This document shows positions 1 through 8,530 of a DNA stretch of 23,813 nt, in pieces (the stretch's first letter is position 1; each line of letters opens with the position of its first letter). The notes beneath the pieces were generated by a model. The model was not told where the DNA came from. It saw nothing but the letters and a program-made list of their open reading frames with translations, and did not search any database. Origin of the DNA: Euryarchaeota archaeon UBA88. GTDB taxonomy: Archaea > Thermoplasmatota > Poseidoniia > Poseidoniales > Poseidoniaceae. Made by a program: the position numbers and the translations under genes. The stretch is from positions 1 to 23,813 of the forward strand of contig DAME01000036.1 in the NCBI GenBank assembly GCA_002499545.1, given 5' to 3'.

Positions 1-1
1 A

Positions 2-2260
2 ATCACCGCATACGCAATCGACCAATTCGGCAATGAAGTACCGGGTCAATCGATATCGTTCACGCCAAGTAACGGTAGCATGGATTCTTTCACAGATGGG
101 TTGTTCATACCCCATGCAAGCGGCTCGCAAACCGTAGTCGTTTCATGGGCGGATTCATCGGGTGCTACTCAAAGCGTCACAGTTACGATTGAAGTTGAAA
201 CCGGTGCCCCTGAGTATTTCGAACTCTCTGGCTGCTCTGGAGAAGTTCCTGCCGGTCTCTTATGTGCAATTAGCCATACTCTGTTTGACCAATTTGGAAA
301 TCAAATCATGGACGTGACCGAAGCGGGAGATTTGACCTGGACTACCAACGATGGAAATTACAGTGAATCGACATCCGAATACTTCCCGGACCATGTCGGT
401 ACGTGGTATCTCAACCTCACTTCAACATCCGGAGCAGAGGCCACGCTGATGATCGTCGTAGGCCACGGTCAGATGGCCAGCTTAGAATTAATCGCATCAT
501 CGACATCCGTGACCGCAGATGACCGAGTTTGGATTAACTCGACACGCATTGACGTTCAAGGAAACCGTTTGCCAGTCTTGATTCCAATCGATAACTGGAC
601 CAAGGTTTCGGACGGACAATTGACTCCGGGTGCTCCAGCAATTTGGGACCCACTGTCGCGCGGCTCAAAGACACTCGAAGCACGCTATGAGACGATGACG
701 AGTCAATTGACCATCAACGTTCAAGAGGGCTCGATTGTCTCTTTGATTATGATTGTAGAAAACGAAGATTCAACATGGCAGATGTTTGACATCACAGCTG
801 ACGATATATTGGATGTGAAAGTAAAAGCCACCGACCAGAAGGGTAACCGATGGTCCGTCAATGCCAACTGGTCCTTGACTCATTCAGATTGGACATCCCA
901 GACTGCACTTGAACAGTTGCAGGGCGATGAAACGACCTTTGTGCCTTACCTGTCATCTTCTGCTCCGTATTCCATCACCGCTACATATGATGACGGAAAT
1001 ATGGTGCACGTCGTTGGCGTGAACATCACTGTATCGCAGGGTGACTTGAATTCCGTTTCGATTACAGCAACCGATGCACAAGGTCTGACCAACACTGTCT
1101 TTGACATAACATCGGACGCTCATATCGACTTCACCTCTGCGCTGGCTGACGTGGACACGAATGCCATTAGCTCTGATATTCTTGGCTGGGTTTTGACCAA
1201 CACCGATACTGGAGATTCAACTGACATCACAGCACTTCTCCTCCAAAATGCCATGCGTTGGGAAGCCAGTGTGGTTGGAAATTGGAGTATCACTGCGTAT
1301 GCAATTAGTGACTCTGGGTACAACATCACAGACGGAATCACGATTGAGGTACACCATGGTGTTGCAGTCTCAGTTGCTGCAACACTCGATACGTTCGAGC
1401 AAGATGCAGGTGCAGAAATAAAAATGAGTGTCACGGGAACAGATGCCGATGGCAACATCTTCCCACAAATTGTAGAATGGACTCAAGCGTCAGTCGTTGT
1501 AGCGAACATATCTGCTGACCTCGATGAAGGGTCTTACGTCTATCTTGCAACGACTGCGGGTGTCCACACCTTGGAATACACTGCTGGTCAAGCAACGAAC
1601 TCCGTTGACGTCACCGTTAATCCGCAACAAATCGTCCATTCATTGGTTATTGATCTCTCGTCGCAGACGATTGAGCAATTAGGTAATTTCACTGTAACGG
1701 TCAAAGCGTTTGACATGTACTTGAACCCAATCGACCTTCCTCCAAGTGCGAATGTCGATGCAACTGGTCGTGCAGAAGTGCTGAACCAAGGCCAAGGTGT
1801 TTGGAATATCATCACCTTGGATGACGGTCCCCAAACCGTTACTGTTACTGCCGGAAACGTCAATGAAGAACGAACCGTCCAAGTTGAAGGTAATCTTGGA
1901 GGCTTCTTCAAGGCTGGCGGACCGTTGTATTACGTCGGGGCAGGTTTGATTGGCGTCGTCGCTATCGTGCTTCTAGCGCTGCTCGTATCGGCTCTCCGTG
2001 GTGGCGACAGCGACTACGACGACGATGACGATTACTCATACGAAGACCAAGACGAGGCACCTTCAGGACCTGCTCCAGGACCAACTGGTCCTGCACCTGA
2101 TGCTAAACCAAATCCGACTTCGAGCGATGAACCTGAAGACACATCGTGGCAAGTCGACCACCGTGTTGATGATGATGGAACTGAGTGGGCACAAGATCAA
2201 GATGGGACGTGGTTCTACCGCCAGCCCAACGACACTGAATGGGACGAATGGACAGACTGA
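2..2260 (+). CDS. Ig-like repeat surface protein, C-terminally anchored (5' partial)
   Basis: The reading frame is open from the first bases of the window, so the ATG at 80 is internal and the true start lies upstream. The visible 752 residues are mostly beta-rich, Ig/invasin-like repeats. Each carries a D-x-x-G-N type turn (for example AIDQFGNEV, LFDQFGNQI, DVQGNRL, DQKGNRW, DADGNIF), spaced roughly 90-130 residues apart, and there are many N-x-S/T sequons. One strong transmembrane helix is encoded at about 1927-1998. It is followed by a short basic stop, an aspartate run (DDDDD), a Pro/Gly/Ala-rich linker and a Trp-rich end (EWAQDQDGTWFYRQ). The layout predicts a large extracellular part and a small acidic cytoplasmic tail. 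An adhesin or cell-envelope role is inference. It is followed after 36 nt by a second protein of the same design, probably co-transcribed. Confidence 0.85.
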   Translation: MTAYAIDQFGNEVPGQSISFTPSNGSMDSFTDGLFIPHASGSQTVVVSWADSSGATQSVTVTIEVETGAPEYFELSGCSGEVPAGLLCAISHTLFDQFGNQIMDVTEAGDLTWTTNDGNYSESTSEYFPDHVGTWYLNLTSTSGAEATLMIVVGHGQMASLELIASSTSVTADDRVWINSTRIDVQGNRLPVLIPIDNWTKVSDGQLTPGAPAIWDPLSRGSKTLEARYETMTSQLTINVQEGSIVSLIMIVENEDSTWQMFDITADDILDVKVKATDQKGNRWSVNANWSLTHSDWTSQTALEQLQGDETTFVPYLSSSAPYSITATYDDGNMVHVVGVNITVSQGDLNSVSITATDAQGLTNTVFDITSDAHIDFTSALADVDTNAISSDILGWVLTNTDTGDSTDITALLLQNAMRWEASVVGNWSITAYAISDSGYNITDGITIEVHHGVAVSVAATLDTFEQDAGAEIKMSVTGTDADGNIFPQIVEWTQASVVVANISADLDEGSYVYLATTAGVHTLEYTAGQATNSVDVTVNPQQIVHSLVIDLSSQTIEQLGNFTVTVKAFDMYLNPIDLPPSANVDATGRAEVLNQGQGVWNIITLDDGPQTVTVTAGNVNEERTVQVEGNLGGFFKAGGPLYYVGAGLIGVVAIVLLALLVSALRGGDSDYDDDDDYSYEDQDEAPSGPAPGPTGPAPDAKPNPTSSDEPEDTSWQVDHRVDDDGTEWAQDQDGTWFYRQPNDTEWDEWTD

Positions 2261-2283
2261 AGTTCGTTAAATGAGTAGTTGAT

Positions 2284-2291
2284 GAGGGGTG
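2284..2291 (+). promoter_or_regulatory. Shine-Dalgarno for second Ig-like protein
   Basis: GAGGGGTG ends 5 nt before the ATG at 2297. It supports that start over the out-of-frame ATG at 2293 and fits translation from a shared mRNA with the preceding gene. Confidence 0.5.
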
Positions 2292-2296
2292 TATGA

Positions 2297-4879
2297 ATGA
2301 GGAAAGCAGACATGCGCTATGCTCATGCACTGTGTATCCTTCTCATACTGTTGTTCACCGCACAGGTACAGACTCCTCTCGTACAGCATTCAAGTCTCGA
2401 CAAATCTGGCATCGTCATGCAAGCGGGTACACCCGTTCGCATTGAAGTGACATCTCCGACTTCAATCATCACTGCTGATGAAGTTATGACCTTGTCTGCC
2501 AGCATGTACGACGCGTTGAACAATCTGGTTTCAGGTGAGGTTGTTTGGAGTTCTTCCAACGGCAGCATGACTTCGGATGGTGTCTTCTATCCGTGGTCAT
2601 CAGGTACAATCACCATTGAAGCATCGTTCAACGGGTTGGTGGGTTCGCTCAACATCTCGGTAACACCAGGTGCGGGCCAAAGTCTTGAGATTACCAGTCA
2701 TTCGGGCAGTGTCTTAGTTCCTGTGATACTCACTGTTGATGTGCTTGATGCGCGCGGAAATTCGCAACCATCGTCGACCGCTGTGTGGACCGTCGACGGT
2801 GTATACGCAGGAGAAGGAAGTCCCTCCTGGACCCCACTTGACATCGGAGTTTACGAACTCCGAGCACGATTGTTTCAAATGGAACACATTGCAAATATTG
2901 TAATTTCGGCAGGAAACCCCTACGAATTTATTCTACCACAAGGCTTGCAGGTACGTAGCGGTGAATCGATTCTTGTCACGCCTCTTCTGCTGGATGCGAA
3001 CGGCTTTGAAATGAATCATACCGCAGCTGGTACGAAATCATGGGAAGTCGAAAACGGTAGTATCCTTCCATCAGGGCGTTTTGTAGCAACGCACCCCGGG
3101 CTTTGGATGATCAATGTTTCAGCTGGAGACGTAAAGGGGGCGGGGACGATTCGAGTTGTTCCTGCTGACGCCTCCCTCTCGCAAGTTGTCGTACTTTCTG
3201 AACTGGTACAATTCACTGCAGGAACCCCGTACGAGGTTGCAGCCTTGCGAACAGATTCCCTCGGTTACACGGGCACAATCACACCACCTCTGATGAATTT
3301 CACTGTCAGCAGTGGAGGGATTTCCAGCGATGGTGACGCCATTCATTGGACGCCTGGGTCGATGGGAATGCATACGATTTCAGTTATCGATGGCGGTGTA
3401 TTTTCATCTTTAGATGTTGAAGTTGTTCACGGTCATGCGATTGAAACAATCCTGCGCACTTCATCATCCAACCTAATTGCTGGAGAGCAAACGACGCTCT
3501 CCCACATGGCTATGGATGTAGCTGGAAATCAATGGTTGGCAGACGGTACATTCACTGTTGCGAATGGAGATGAGTCACTTTTTACAGCTTATTCTGGTTA
3601 TGCTACGGTTACGCCTCATGAAGCGATGCTTTGGAGAATTGAGACGACGTGGTTTGACCAAACAACCGATACGCGATTTGACGCTCTTTTCCAAGCACAA
3701 TCGCAACCTGGACGCCTTTCGTTCATTCAGTTAAACGGTGAAGGTTCTGTAGTGAAGTCTGATACGCCATTTGTCCTTGAGCCGATGTTCTATGACGGAT
3801 ATTCGAACGAAGTGACAGGTGTTAGTCTGAATTGGACCATCGATGGAGTCGATGAGACTGTCGAAATACTCCTTTCTGGTCTCACTTGGACTCCTACCTC
3901 TGTAGGTGAACACGAGATTCGAGCCAATGCTGACGGTGTATTCGCTACTGTTCGGCTCACGGTTGTCGCAGGCAGTGCTCGAAACTTGGTCACGGATTAT
4001 GAAGACGGCTTGGTGGTCAAAGCCGGCATTCCTACCGAACTGTTTATCCAAACAATGGACGCACACGGGAACCTCGCCCCTGCAACGAACATTAGCACCA
4101 CATTGTCTCCTGATTTTGGTGTGCTTACTGCGTCGTCATCAGGTAACGGGTATTGGGATTTTGTCGGACAAAAAAACGGTGCCTACTCCCTTGAGTTTAT
4201 TCAAGACGCTGCCATTCATCAAATTCCACTCACCATCGAAGCAGGTCAAGCAATCCGTCTTATCTCTTCTATTGAAAGCGAAAACATTGCTCAAGGCGAT
4301 ACGGTCTTGCTGCGGGTGAGGGGCGTTGATGCTTACAATAATTCAGTCGCTATCGATCCAGACAACACCACAATCAGCTGTACTTCTGGGCCGGATAAGC
4401 ACATCACTTCGGACACGTGGGAATTGAAAATCTCTTCAGCCGGAAACGACCGCTCGTGCAACATCCTTTGGAACACATTAATTTCTCAAAATTATTTCGA
4501 TGTGGAACCAGTTCTTCTCGGCGGAGCAGTTGGGTCTACCAACACTGCAATGGTGCTCGGCTCGTTCATGCTGGCCCTGATTCTCATTACACTCGTGGTC
4601 TTGGTTCGACGTGCCAATCTCGAAGTAGACGAATACGATGATGACGATGACGAAAAGTACGATATCGATGACGATGAACTCCTCAATGCTCAACCCATTT
4701 CAAACGAAGAGTTGACCGAAGAGATGTACGAAGAGTTGGCCGCCAAAGCGGCCGAAGTTGGCGTCATGCAGGCTGCTCCTGGAACCGTCCAAGGTGAGAG
4801 CGGCTGGTATGTGGACGTCGACCGTGAAATCCAGTATTGGAACGTTGGGGAAGACGGCTCGTGGACGAAGTTAGGGTGA
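2297..4879 (+). CDS. Ig-like repeat surface protein with signal peptide and acidic tail
   Basis: This is an 860-residue protein. An N-terminal signal peptide (MRKADMRYAHALCILLILLF) is followed by about seven or eight Ig/invasin-like beta domains. Each has a turn related to D-x-x-G/N-N (DALNNLV, DARGNSQ, DVAGNQW, DGYSNEV, DAHGNLA, DAYNNSV). Near the C terminus, one transmembrane helix (nt about 4546-4611) leads to VRR, then a long Asp/Glu stretch (EYDDDDDEKYDIDDDEL), a predicted acidic helix, and a Trp/Gly end (GWYVDVD...YWNVGEDGSWTKL). The overall plan matches the gene just upstream, so the two look like diverged tandem paralogues. Most of the protein should lie outside the cell. No catalytic motif is visible. 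An adhesive or envelope role is inferred from architecture only. The start is supported by a Shine-Dalgarno 5 nt upstream. Confidence 0.88.
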   Translation: MRKADMRYAHALCILLILLFTAQVQTPLVQHSSLDKSGIVMQAGTPVRIEVTSPTSIITADEVMTLSASMYDALNNLVSGEVVWSSSNGSMTSDGVFYPWSSGTITIEASFNGLVGSLNISVTPGAGQSLEITSHSGSVLVPVILTVDVLDARGNSQPSSTAVWTVDGVYAGEGSPSWTPLDIGVYELRARLFQMEHIANIVISAGNPYEFILPQGLQVRSGESILVTPLLLDANGFEMNHTAAGTKSWEVENGSILPSGRFVATHPGLWMINVSAGDVKGAGTIRVVPADASLSQVVVLSELVQFTAGTPYEVAALRTDSLGYTGTITPPLMNFTVSSGGISSDGDAIHWTPGSMGMHTISVIDGGVFSSLDVEVVHGHAIETILRTSSSNLIAGEQTTLSHMAMDVAGNQWLADGTFTVANGDESLFTAYSGYATVTPHEAMLWRIETTWFDQTTDTRFDALFQAQSQPGRLSFIQLNGEGSVVKSDTPFVLEPMFYDGYSNEVTGVSLNWTIDGVDETVEILLSGLTWTPTSVGEHEIRANADGVFATVRLTVVAGSARNLVTDYEDGLVVKAGIPTELFIQTMDAHGNLAPATNISTTLSPDFGVLTASSSGNGYWDFVGQKNGAYSLEFIQDAAIHQIPLTIEAGQAIRLISSIESENIAQGDTVLLRVRGVDAYNNSVAIDPDNTTISCTSGPDKHITSDTWELKISSAGNDRSCNILWNTLISQNYFDVEPVLLGGAVGSTNTAMVLGSFMLALILITLVVLVRRANLEVDEYDDDDDEKYDIDDDELLNAQPISNEELTEEMYEELAAKAAEVGVMQAAPGTVQGESGWYVDVDREIQYWNVGEDGSWTKLG

Positions 4880-4991
4880 ATCACCGTTGCTGTGCGTGCG
4901 TATTCAGTTTTACTCGAATATGGAGAGTATTCCAACATTCTGGTCCTACATACTACCAACATTCACGATGCATTATTCCGAATATACAAAC

Positions 4992-4999
4992 ATAAATAA
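4992..4999 (+). promoter_or_regulatory. TATA-like box for thioredoxin-like lipoprotein gene
   Basis: ATAAATAA lies in a locally AT-rich stretch. Its centre is about 40 nt before the ATG at 5035. A start site about 25 nt downstream would give a leader of roughly 14 nt that just includes the GGAGG motif. Position and composition are seen; function is inferred. Confidence 0.4.
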
Positions 5000-5021
5000 C
5001 TGTTAATCGGGGCTTTTAGTT

Positions 5022-5026
5022 GGAGG
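5022..5026 (+). promoter_or_regulatory. Shine-Dalgarno that sets the lipoprotein start
   Basis: GGAGG lies 8 nt before the ATG at 5035. It argues against the TTG at 5020, which is in frame but overlaps the motif. Confidence 0.65.
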
Positions 5027-5034
5027 CCGATTGG

Positions 5035-5529
5035 ATGAACACAAAGAAATCCGTGATTTTGACTCTCATAGTTTTCTCAGCCAGCCTGTCCGGGTGCTTA
5101 TCAGATGACGTGAAGGAACTACAAGAGTTCCCGTCCTTCAGTCTTTCAGACGAACAAGGCAACGTACACGAAAACAGCAATTACAGCAATTTGCCATATG
5201 TTGCATATTTCTCAGCTTCGTGGTGTTCACACTGTAAGCCAGTATTGCAAGCCCTTGATGAGACGATACCCGAGGGTCAGTTGCTCGTTTTCAATAAAGA
5301 ATCACGGGAACAATACTCGGACATGAACGAATGGAAAGATCGCATGGAATCAGAATTAGAGCGTAACTTATCTCATCCATTCATCCACGCTCCTCCTCTC
5401 TCTCAGTCATTGAATGTCACCGGGATTCCGACAATGTTCTATGTTAACAGCGACGGTTTGATTGAACACAGCATGTCTGGAACTACCGACAAACCAACAA
5501 TTGAGGCATACTGGAATGGATTGTCTTGA
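5035..5529 (+). CDS. Thioredoxin-like (TlpA/ResA-type) lipoprotein
   Basis: This is a 164-residue predicted lipoprotein. The signal sequence (MNTKKSVILTLIVFSASLSG) ends in a lipobox-like LSGC with Cys21 as the candidate lipidated residue. A single thioredoxin fold follows, with the redox motif WCSHC (Cys64, Cys67) and the cis-proline loop GIPT (Pro132), both needed for thiol-disulfide exchange. Residues 22-50 are the short N-terminal lead-in common in TlpA/ResA-like proteins. It should act outside the membrane on disulfides of exported proteins. Its position after two large secreted proteins fits that, although those have few cysteines and the link is inference. The ATG at 5035 is preferred because of the well-spaced GGAGG. 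The gene has its own upstream TATA-like box and is probably a separate unit. Confidence 0.88.
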   Translation: MNTKKSVILTLIVFSASLSGCLSDDVKELQEFPSFSLSDEQGNVHENSNYSNLPYVAYFSASWCSHCKPVLQALDETIPEGQLLVFNKESREQYSDMNEWKDRMESELERNLSHPFIHAPPLSQSLNVTGIPTMFYVNSDGLIEHSMSGTTDKPTIEAYWNGLS

Positions 5530-5535
5530 ACCGCT

Positions 5536-5566
5536 AAGATTTAGAAACACGAGAGTTTAGAATCTT
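5536..5566 (+). terminator. Possible stem-loop after the lipoprotein gene
   Basis: AAGATT (5536-5541) pairs with AATCTT (5561-5566). An inner AAAC/GTTT pair (5545-5548 with 5555-5558) closes a 6-nt loop. It begins 6 nt after the stop codon. There is no U-tract directly after it, so a terminator role is a guess; an RNA 3'-end structure is equally possible. Confidence 0.25.
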
Positions 5567-5655
5567 GGTATGGCTAGGTTTGGTCATCGAACGCCAGTGC
5601 AGCATGATTCTATTCATTAGTACAGAACAATTGTAGTTAGTTTATTATTCAGAAA

Positions 5656-7029
5656 CTATTCTTCTGCGAGCGAAGCATCGTATTCTGATTCCAATTTTTC
5701 TACAGTTTGACTGTCGAGCCCGTAGGCGCTTGCGACGGTCTGCAGAAGTTTTCTCTCTTCTTTGGTAATAATCAAGTCATCCATAGCAGTTGCGTACGCT
5801 CCAAGATAAGCAGTTTCCTCGGGGGTATGTGATTCGGGTATGAATCGACTTGATACTCTGTCCAGAATATTCAGTATCGGACGACGTATGGCAAGGAGGG
5901 CGAGACCAACCATGATACCTCCTGCCATACCATACCCAACCACGCTCTCCATCGCTTCGCTTCCAATGATGAATGCTACAAGTCCTAAACCGGTGAATAC
6001 CGCAGTTCTGAATGCCTTTCGCAAATTATTGTCGATACCAAACACCGTGTCGTTGAGTGTGGCGTGGACAAACATCATTGCTTCAAAAGCGATGGCGGCC
6101 GGAGTTAGCAATAATCCACCGGTCCATAAGAAATACTTCAAACGATCAAGCGTGGTTGGATCGGCACCGTATCTCCAAATCGTTTCATCAACGAAAGTGA
6201 CCGGACCACCATGGAGGAGGGGGAGAAGAACAGCAGTCAGCGTCATCCAAACAATTAACCCAACCACTTTTCCAACAAAGCCGATGTAGAGTGAACGTGA
6301 AGAAAGGTTTTGACTGGCGTCTGGATTGTCACCCGATGCGTATGAACGGAGCGATGAACGAATAAACAGCAGGGCCATGAGTGAGATCAACGGGGACCCC
6401 AGTGCAATGGCCCATAGCCCAATAGGTTGTGAGGTAATGGTTGTTTCAAAGTCATAGGCGCAGGTTCCTAACTCTGCTACTGTCTCATCCATCCACGGTT
6501 GGTGCGAACCAAACCACATATCCAGCGTTGCAGCAGAACCTTCAGTGCAAACAACCCACGCTGCATCAGCGACGTAGAAGTCAGGATGGCCGCGGAGTAC
6601 TGAATAGATTGAGAGTGCGAGCAGCGGTGCAATGTACCAGGCGTGGCTTCGAAGCAACGGTTTGTACATGAAGCTTAACTTGTTGAGCCTGTAGTACATA
6701 GGGATGCACAAATACAGGATGACGGTGGTTATGTGTGCGACAAAAAACACGTCAATGGTCCACACCCACAAAATATCTTGCAGCCATTCATATCTTCGAA
6801 TATACAGGATGCCGGAGGAAACGATGAACGAGGCTTTGATACCTTCACACACCAACAAAACCGACATGAATTTGTTCTCATACGACTTAGAATTCGCTCT
6901 CCAGACAAGAGCGCTCAGAGCGACACACCACAGCAGGATGAGAAGGGAACCCCAAGCGATTAACATTCGGAAACCGAACAATGCTTCGGCGTTGAATGCT
7001 TCAGAATAGAATTCCCACCCCGTCTTCAT
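5656..7029 (-). CDS. Polytopic membrane protein (7TM + 2TM) with C-terminal TerB-like helices
   Basis: This is a 457-residue protein with about nine predicted membrane helices (roughly residues 22-43, 54-77, 86-109, 130-146, 203-223, 248-272, 297-322, 340-361, 367-381). The loop between helices 4 and 5 (about 147-200) holds three cysteines and could be external. The part from residue 335 (GIDNNLRKAFRTAVF...) to RRPILNILDRVSSRF looks like the membrane-to-cytoplasm joint of 7TM-type sensor histidine kinases. No kinase domain follows. Instead, residues 415-450 (MDDLIITKEERKLLQTVASA) form a short helical module that resembles TerB/EF-hand-like helices. The function is unknown; a membrane sensor or scaffold is possible. 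The ATG at 7029 has only a weak ribosome site. It reads away from the dioxygenase genes' end (79 nt gap) and may follow them on one transcript. Confidence 0.8.
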   Translation of the reverse strand: MKTGWEFYSEAFNAEALFGFRMLIAWGSLLILLWCVALSALVWRANSKSYENKFMSVLLVCEGIKASFIVSSGILYIRRYEWLQDILWVWTIDVFFVAHITTVILYLCIPMYYRLNKLSFMYKPLLRSHAWYIAPLLALSIYSVLRGHPDFYVADAAWVVCTEGSAATLDMWFGSHQPWMDETVAELGTCAYDFETTITSQPIGLWAIALGSPLISLMALLFIRSSLRSYASGDNPDASQNLSSRSLYIGFVGKVVGLIVWMTLTAVLLPLLHGGPVTFVDETIWRYGADPTTLDRLKYFLWTGGLLLTPAAIAFEAMMFVHATLNDTVFGIDNNLRKAFRTAVFTGLGLVAFIIGSEAMESVVGYGMAGGIMVGLALLAIRRPILNILDRVSSRFIPESHTPEETAYLGAYATAMDDLIITKEERKLLQTVASAYGLDSQTVEKLESEYDASLAEE

Positions 7030-7108
7030 GGCTCACAGGGCCGTGCGAAAGCAATTAAACAATACCATCGAAGAATTTCCAAGTCATACGAAATATTCTC
7101 ATCTGCGG

Positions 7109-8530
7109 TTAGAGTGGTGGAGCTTTAGCAATTACTTTCATTTCAACCGCAATCGGGGTAGGCAGGGCTCGAATGGCCAGTGTCGTGCGAGTCGGGCCGA
7201 CCTTTCCAAGCGTTTCAGCCCATACTTCGTTGTAACCTGAGAAATCTCGGTCCATGTCCACCAAAAACGAGGTGACGTCCAGTACGTCGTCGATGGAACC
7301 TCCAGCCTCTTCTAAGATACGAGTGATGTTTTCTACCACTGCGTGAGTTTGTGCCTTGATATCATAGTCCTGTGGGGCGCCCGTTGAATCACGTATGGGG
7401 CCACCTGGGATTGCGTTAGTGCCTGGTTGGCGCGGTCCGACACCTGAGAGATAGAGCAAATCTCCGACCCTTCGAGCATGGGGGTAAGCACCGACTGGCT
7501 TCGGAGCCGCCTCACTGTTCACGGAATCCTTTCCATCGGTTGGGTCCCACAATGCAGGTCCACTGTCATTGTTTGCTACTGGGATTTTGTCTGGTTCATC
7601 ACTCGTGAAATCTTCATCTCCGTCCAGTACGTTTCGCTCACCATGAAAGAATTCGATATCGTCTTCATCGTATTCCTTGTCACCTGCACCAGAAGGCGTA
7701 GGGTCGAGGTGGACGATTGCTCCACCTGCGCCGTTTAGGGCTTCATATGCCAGAACCTCACCTGTGAGATTGTTTCGATTTCCATTCATACCGGAAAGCC
7801 ACCACATCGGTTTGAAAGCCACGACTTTTTGAACGCGAATTTGTTGATGAATTGTTCGTGAAAGTTGACCGACATCTTCGAGCCTTCCCTCGCCTAAAAA
7901 TTCAAGAATTTTCCTGTTCCATTCATCGTCCTTGAGTGAGTGAATCCGGTCATCTTTGGGATCGATATGGGTTGTAAACATGCGATTTGAAAGTGACATT
8001 GCGGTAACTGCAACAGCTTTTCTCCCCGTCGATTTAATGACGTCGAGGCACGCTTTGGACAGAACGGTTGTTTCGGCTCGATTTGCATAGACATTGGACG
8101 AAACAATCACCGCCGGAATCGCATTGTCAGGATTCAAAAGTTTCAGTGCAACTACCGAGCCCACGTCGATTGGGAAGCCGTGGTATGCAACAGTTCGGCT
8201 TTTCAGGCCTCTTTGTTCGTTCGCTTTGTCCCATGCATGGGCGAAATCAGCGTCGATGTTGAACGAATAGGGGATGGAGCCAAGTTCGTGAAAATCGTGG
8301 TCAACCATGGTCCACTCGGGATTTGGGTCTGCCATGATTTGGTGACCGATGATGCTTGGCCACGTGGTTGAGTAGATGATCAAGAGGTCAGCACCACTGT
8401 CTTTGATTCGTTGTGCAGCATCATCGAAGGACGCACGCAGTCTACCCCAGCCTTCGTTTCCTTCTGGGACCAAGAGTGGGTGCGGGTGAACGGGGACGAT
8501 GAACGAACCAACGAGCTCTCCTTGGCTCAT
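7109..8530 (-). CDS. Fusion: non-catalytic extradiol dioxygenase (alpha-type) domain + RidA/2-aminomuconate deaminase domain
   Basis: This is a 473-residue two-domain protein. Residues 1-280 belong to the class III (LigB-type) extradiol dioxygenase family, resembling the alpha subunit of 2-aminophenol 1,6-dioxygenase. Only the first metal-site His region survives (PVHPHP, His15/His17). The second His position reads TTW, and the catalytic His position is Asn182 in SLSNRMF, so this half is probably structural. An acidic linker (about 281-341) leads to a RidA/YjgF domain (342-473). That domain has the 2-aminomuconate-deaminase-like signatures PVGAYPHARRVGD and SGVGPRQPGT, with the family's conserved Arg at 448 (PTRTT). 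RidA proteins hydrolyse enamines/imines; AmnD/NbaF members convert 2-aminomuconate to 4-oxalocrotonate. The start at 8530 has AGGAGG 7 nt upstream and overlaps the preceding stop as ATGA, so the two genes are translationally coupled. Confidence 0.86.
   Translation of the reverse strand: MSQGELVGSFIVPVHPHPLLVPEGNEGWGRLRASFDDAAQRIKDSGADLLIIYSTTWPSIIGHQIMADPNPEWTMVDHDFHELGSIPYSFNIDADFAHAWDKANEQRGLKSRTVAYHGFPIDVGSVVALKLLNPDNAIPAVIVSSNVYANRAETTVLSKACLDVIKSTGRKAVAVTAMSLSNRMFTTHIDPKDDRIHSLKDDEWNRKILEFLGEGRLEDVGQLSRTIHQQIRVQKVVAFKPMWWLSGMNGNRNNLTGEVLAYEALNGAGGAIVHLDPTPSGAGDKEYDEDDIEFFHGERNVLDGDEDFTSDEPDKIPVANNDSGPALWDPTDGKDSVNSEAAPKPVGAYPHARRVGDLLYLSGVGPRQPGTNAIPGGPIRDSTGAPQDYDIKAQTHAVVENITRILEEAGGSIDDVLDVTSFLVDMDRDFSGYNEVWAETLGKVGPTRTTLAIRALPTPIAVEMKVIAKAPPL

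Noticed and set aside
2014..2034. GAC/GAT-rich tract as a possible microsatellite
   Set aside because: It encodes the acidic cytoplasmic tail with mixed codons; composition is explained by protein selection.
3731..4066. Antisense reading frames opposite the Ig-like genes
   Set aside because: Several 60-110 codon frames exist on the minus strand, but none has a ribosome site, a recognisable motif or composition like the real genes.
4875..4885. Palindrome GGTGA-A-TCACC across the stop codon of the second Ig-like gene
   Set aside because: The 1-nt spacer cannot form a hairpin, and most of it is coding; it is likely chance.
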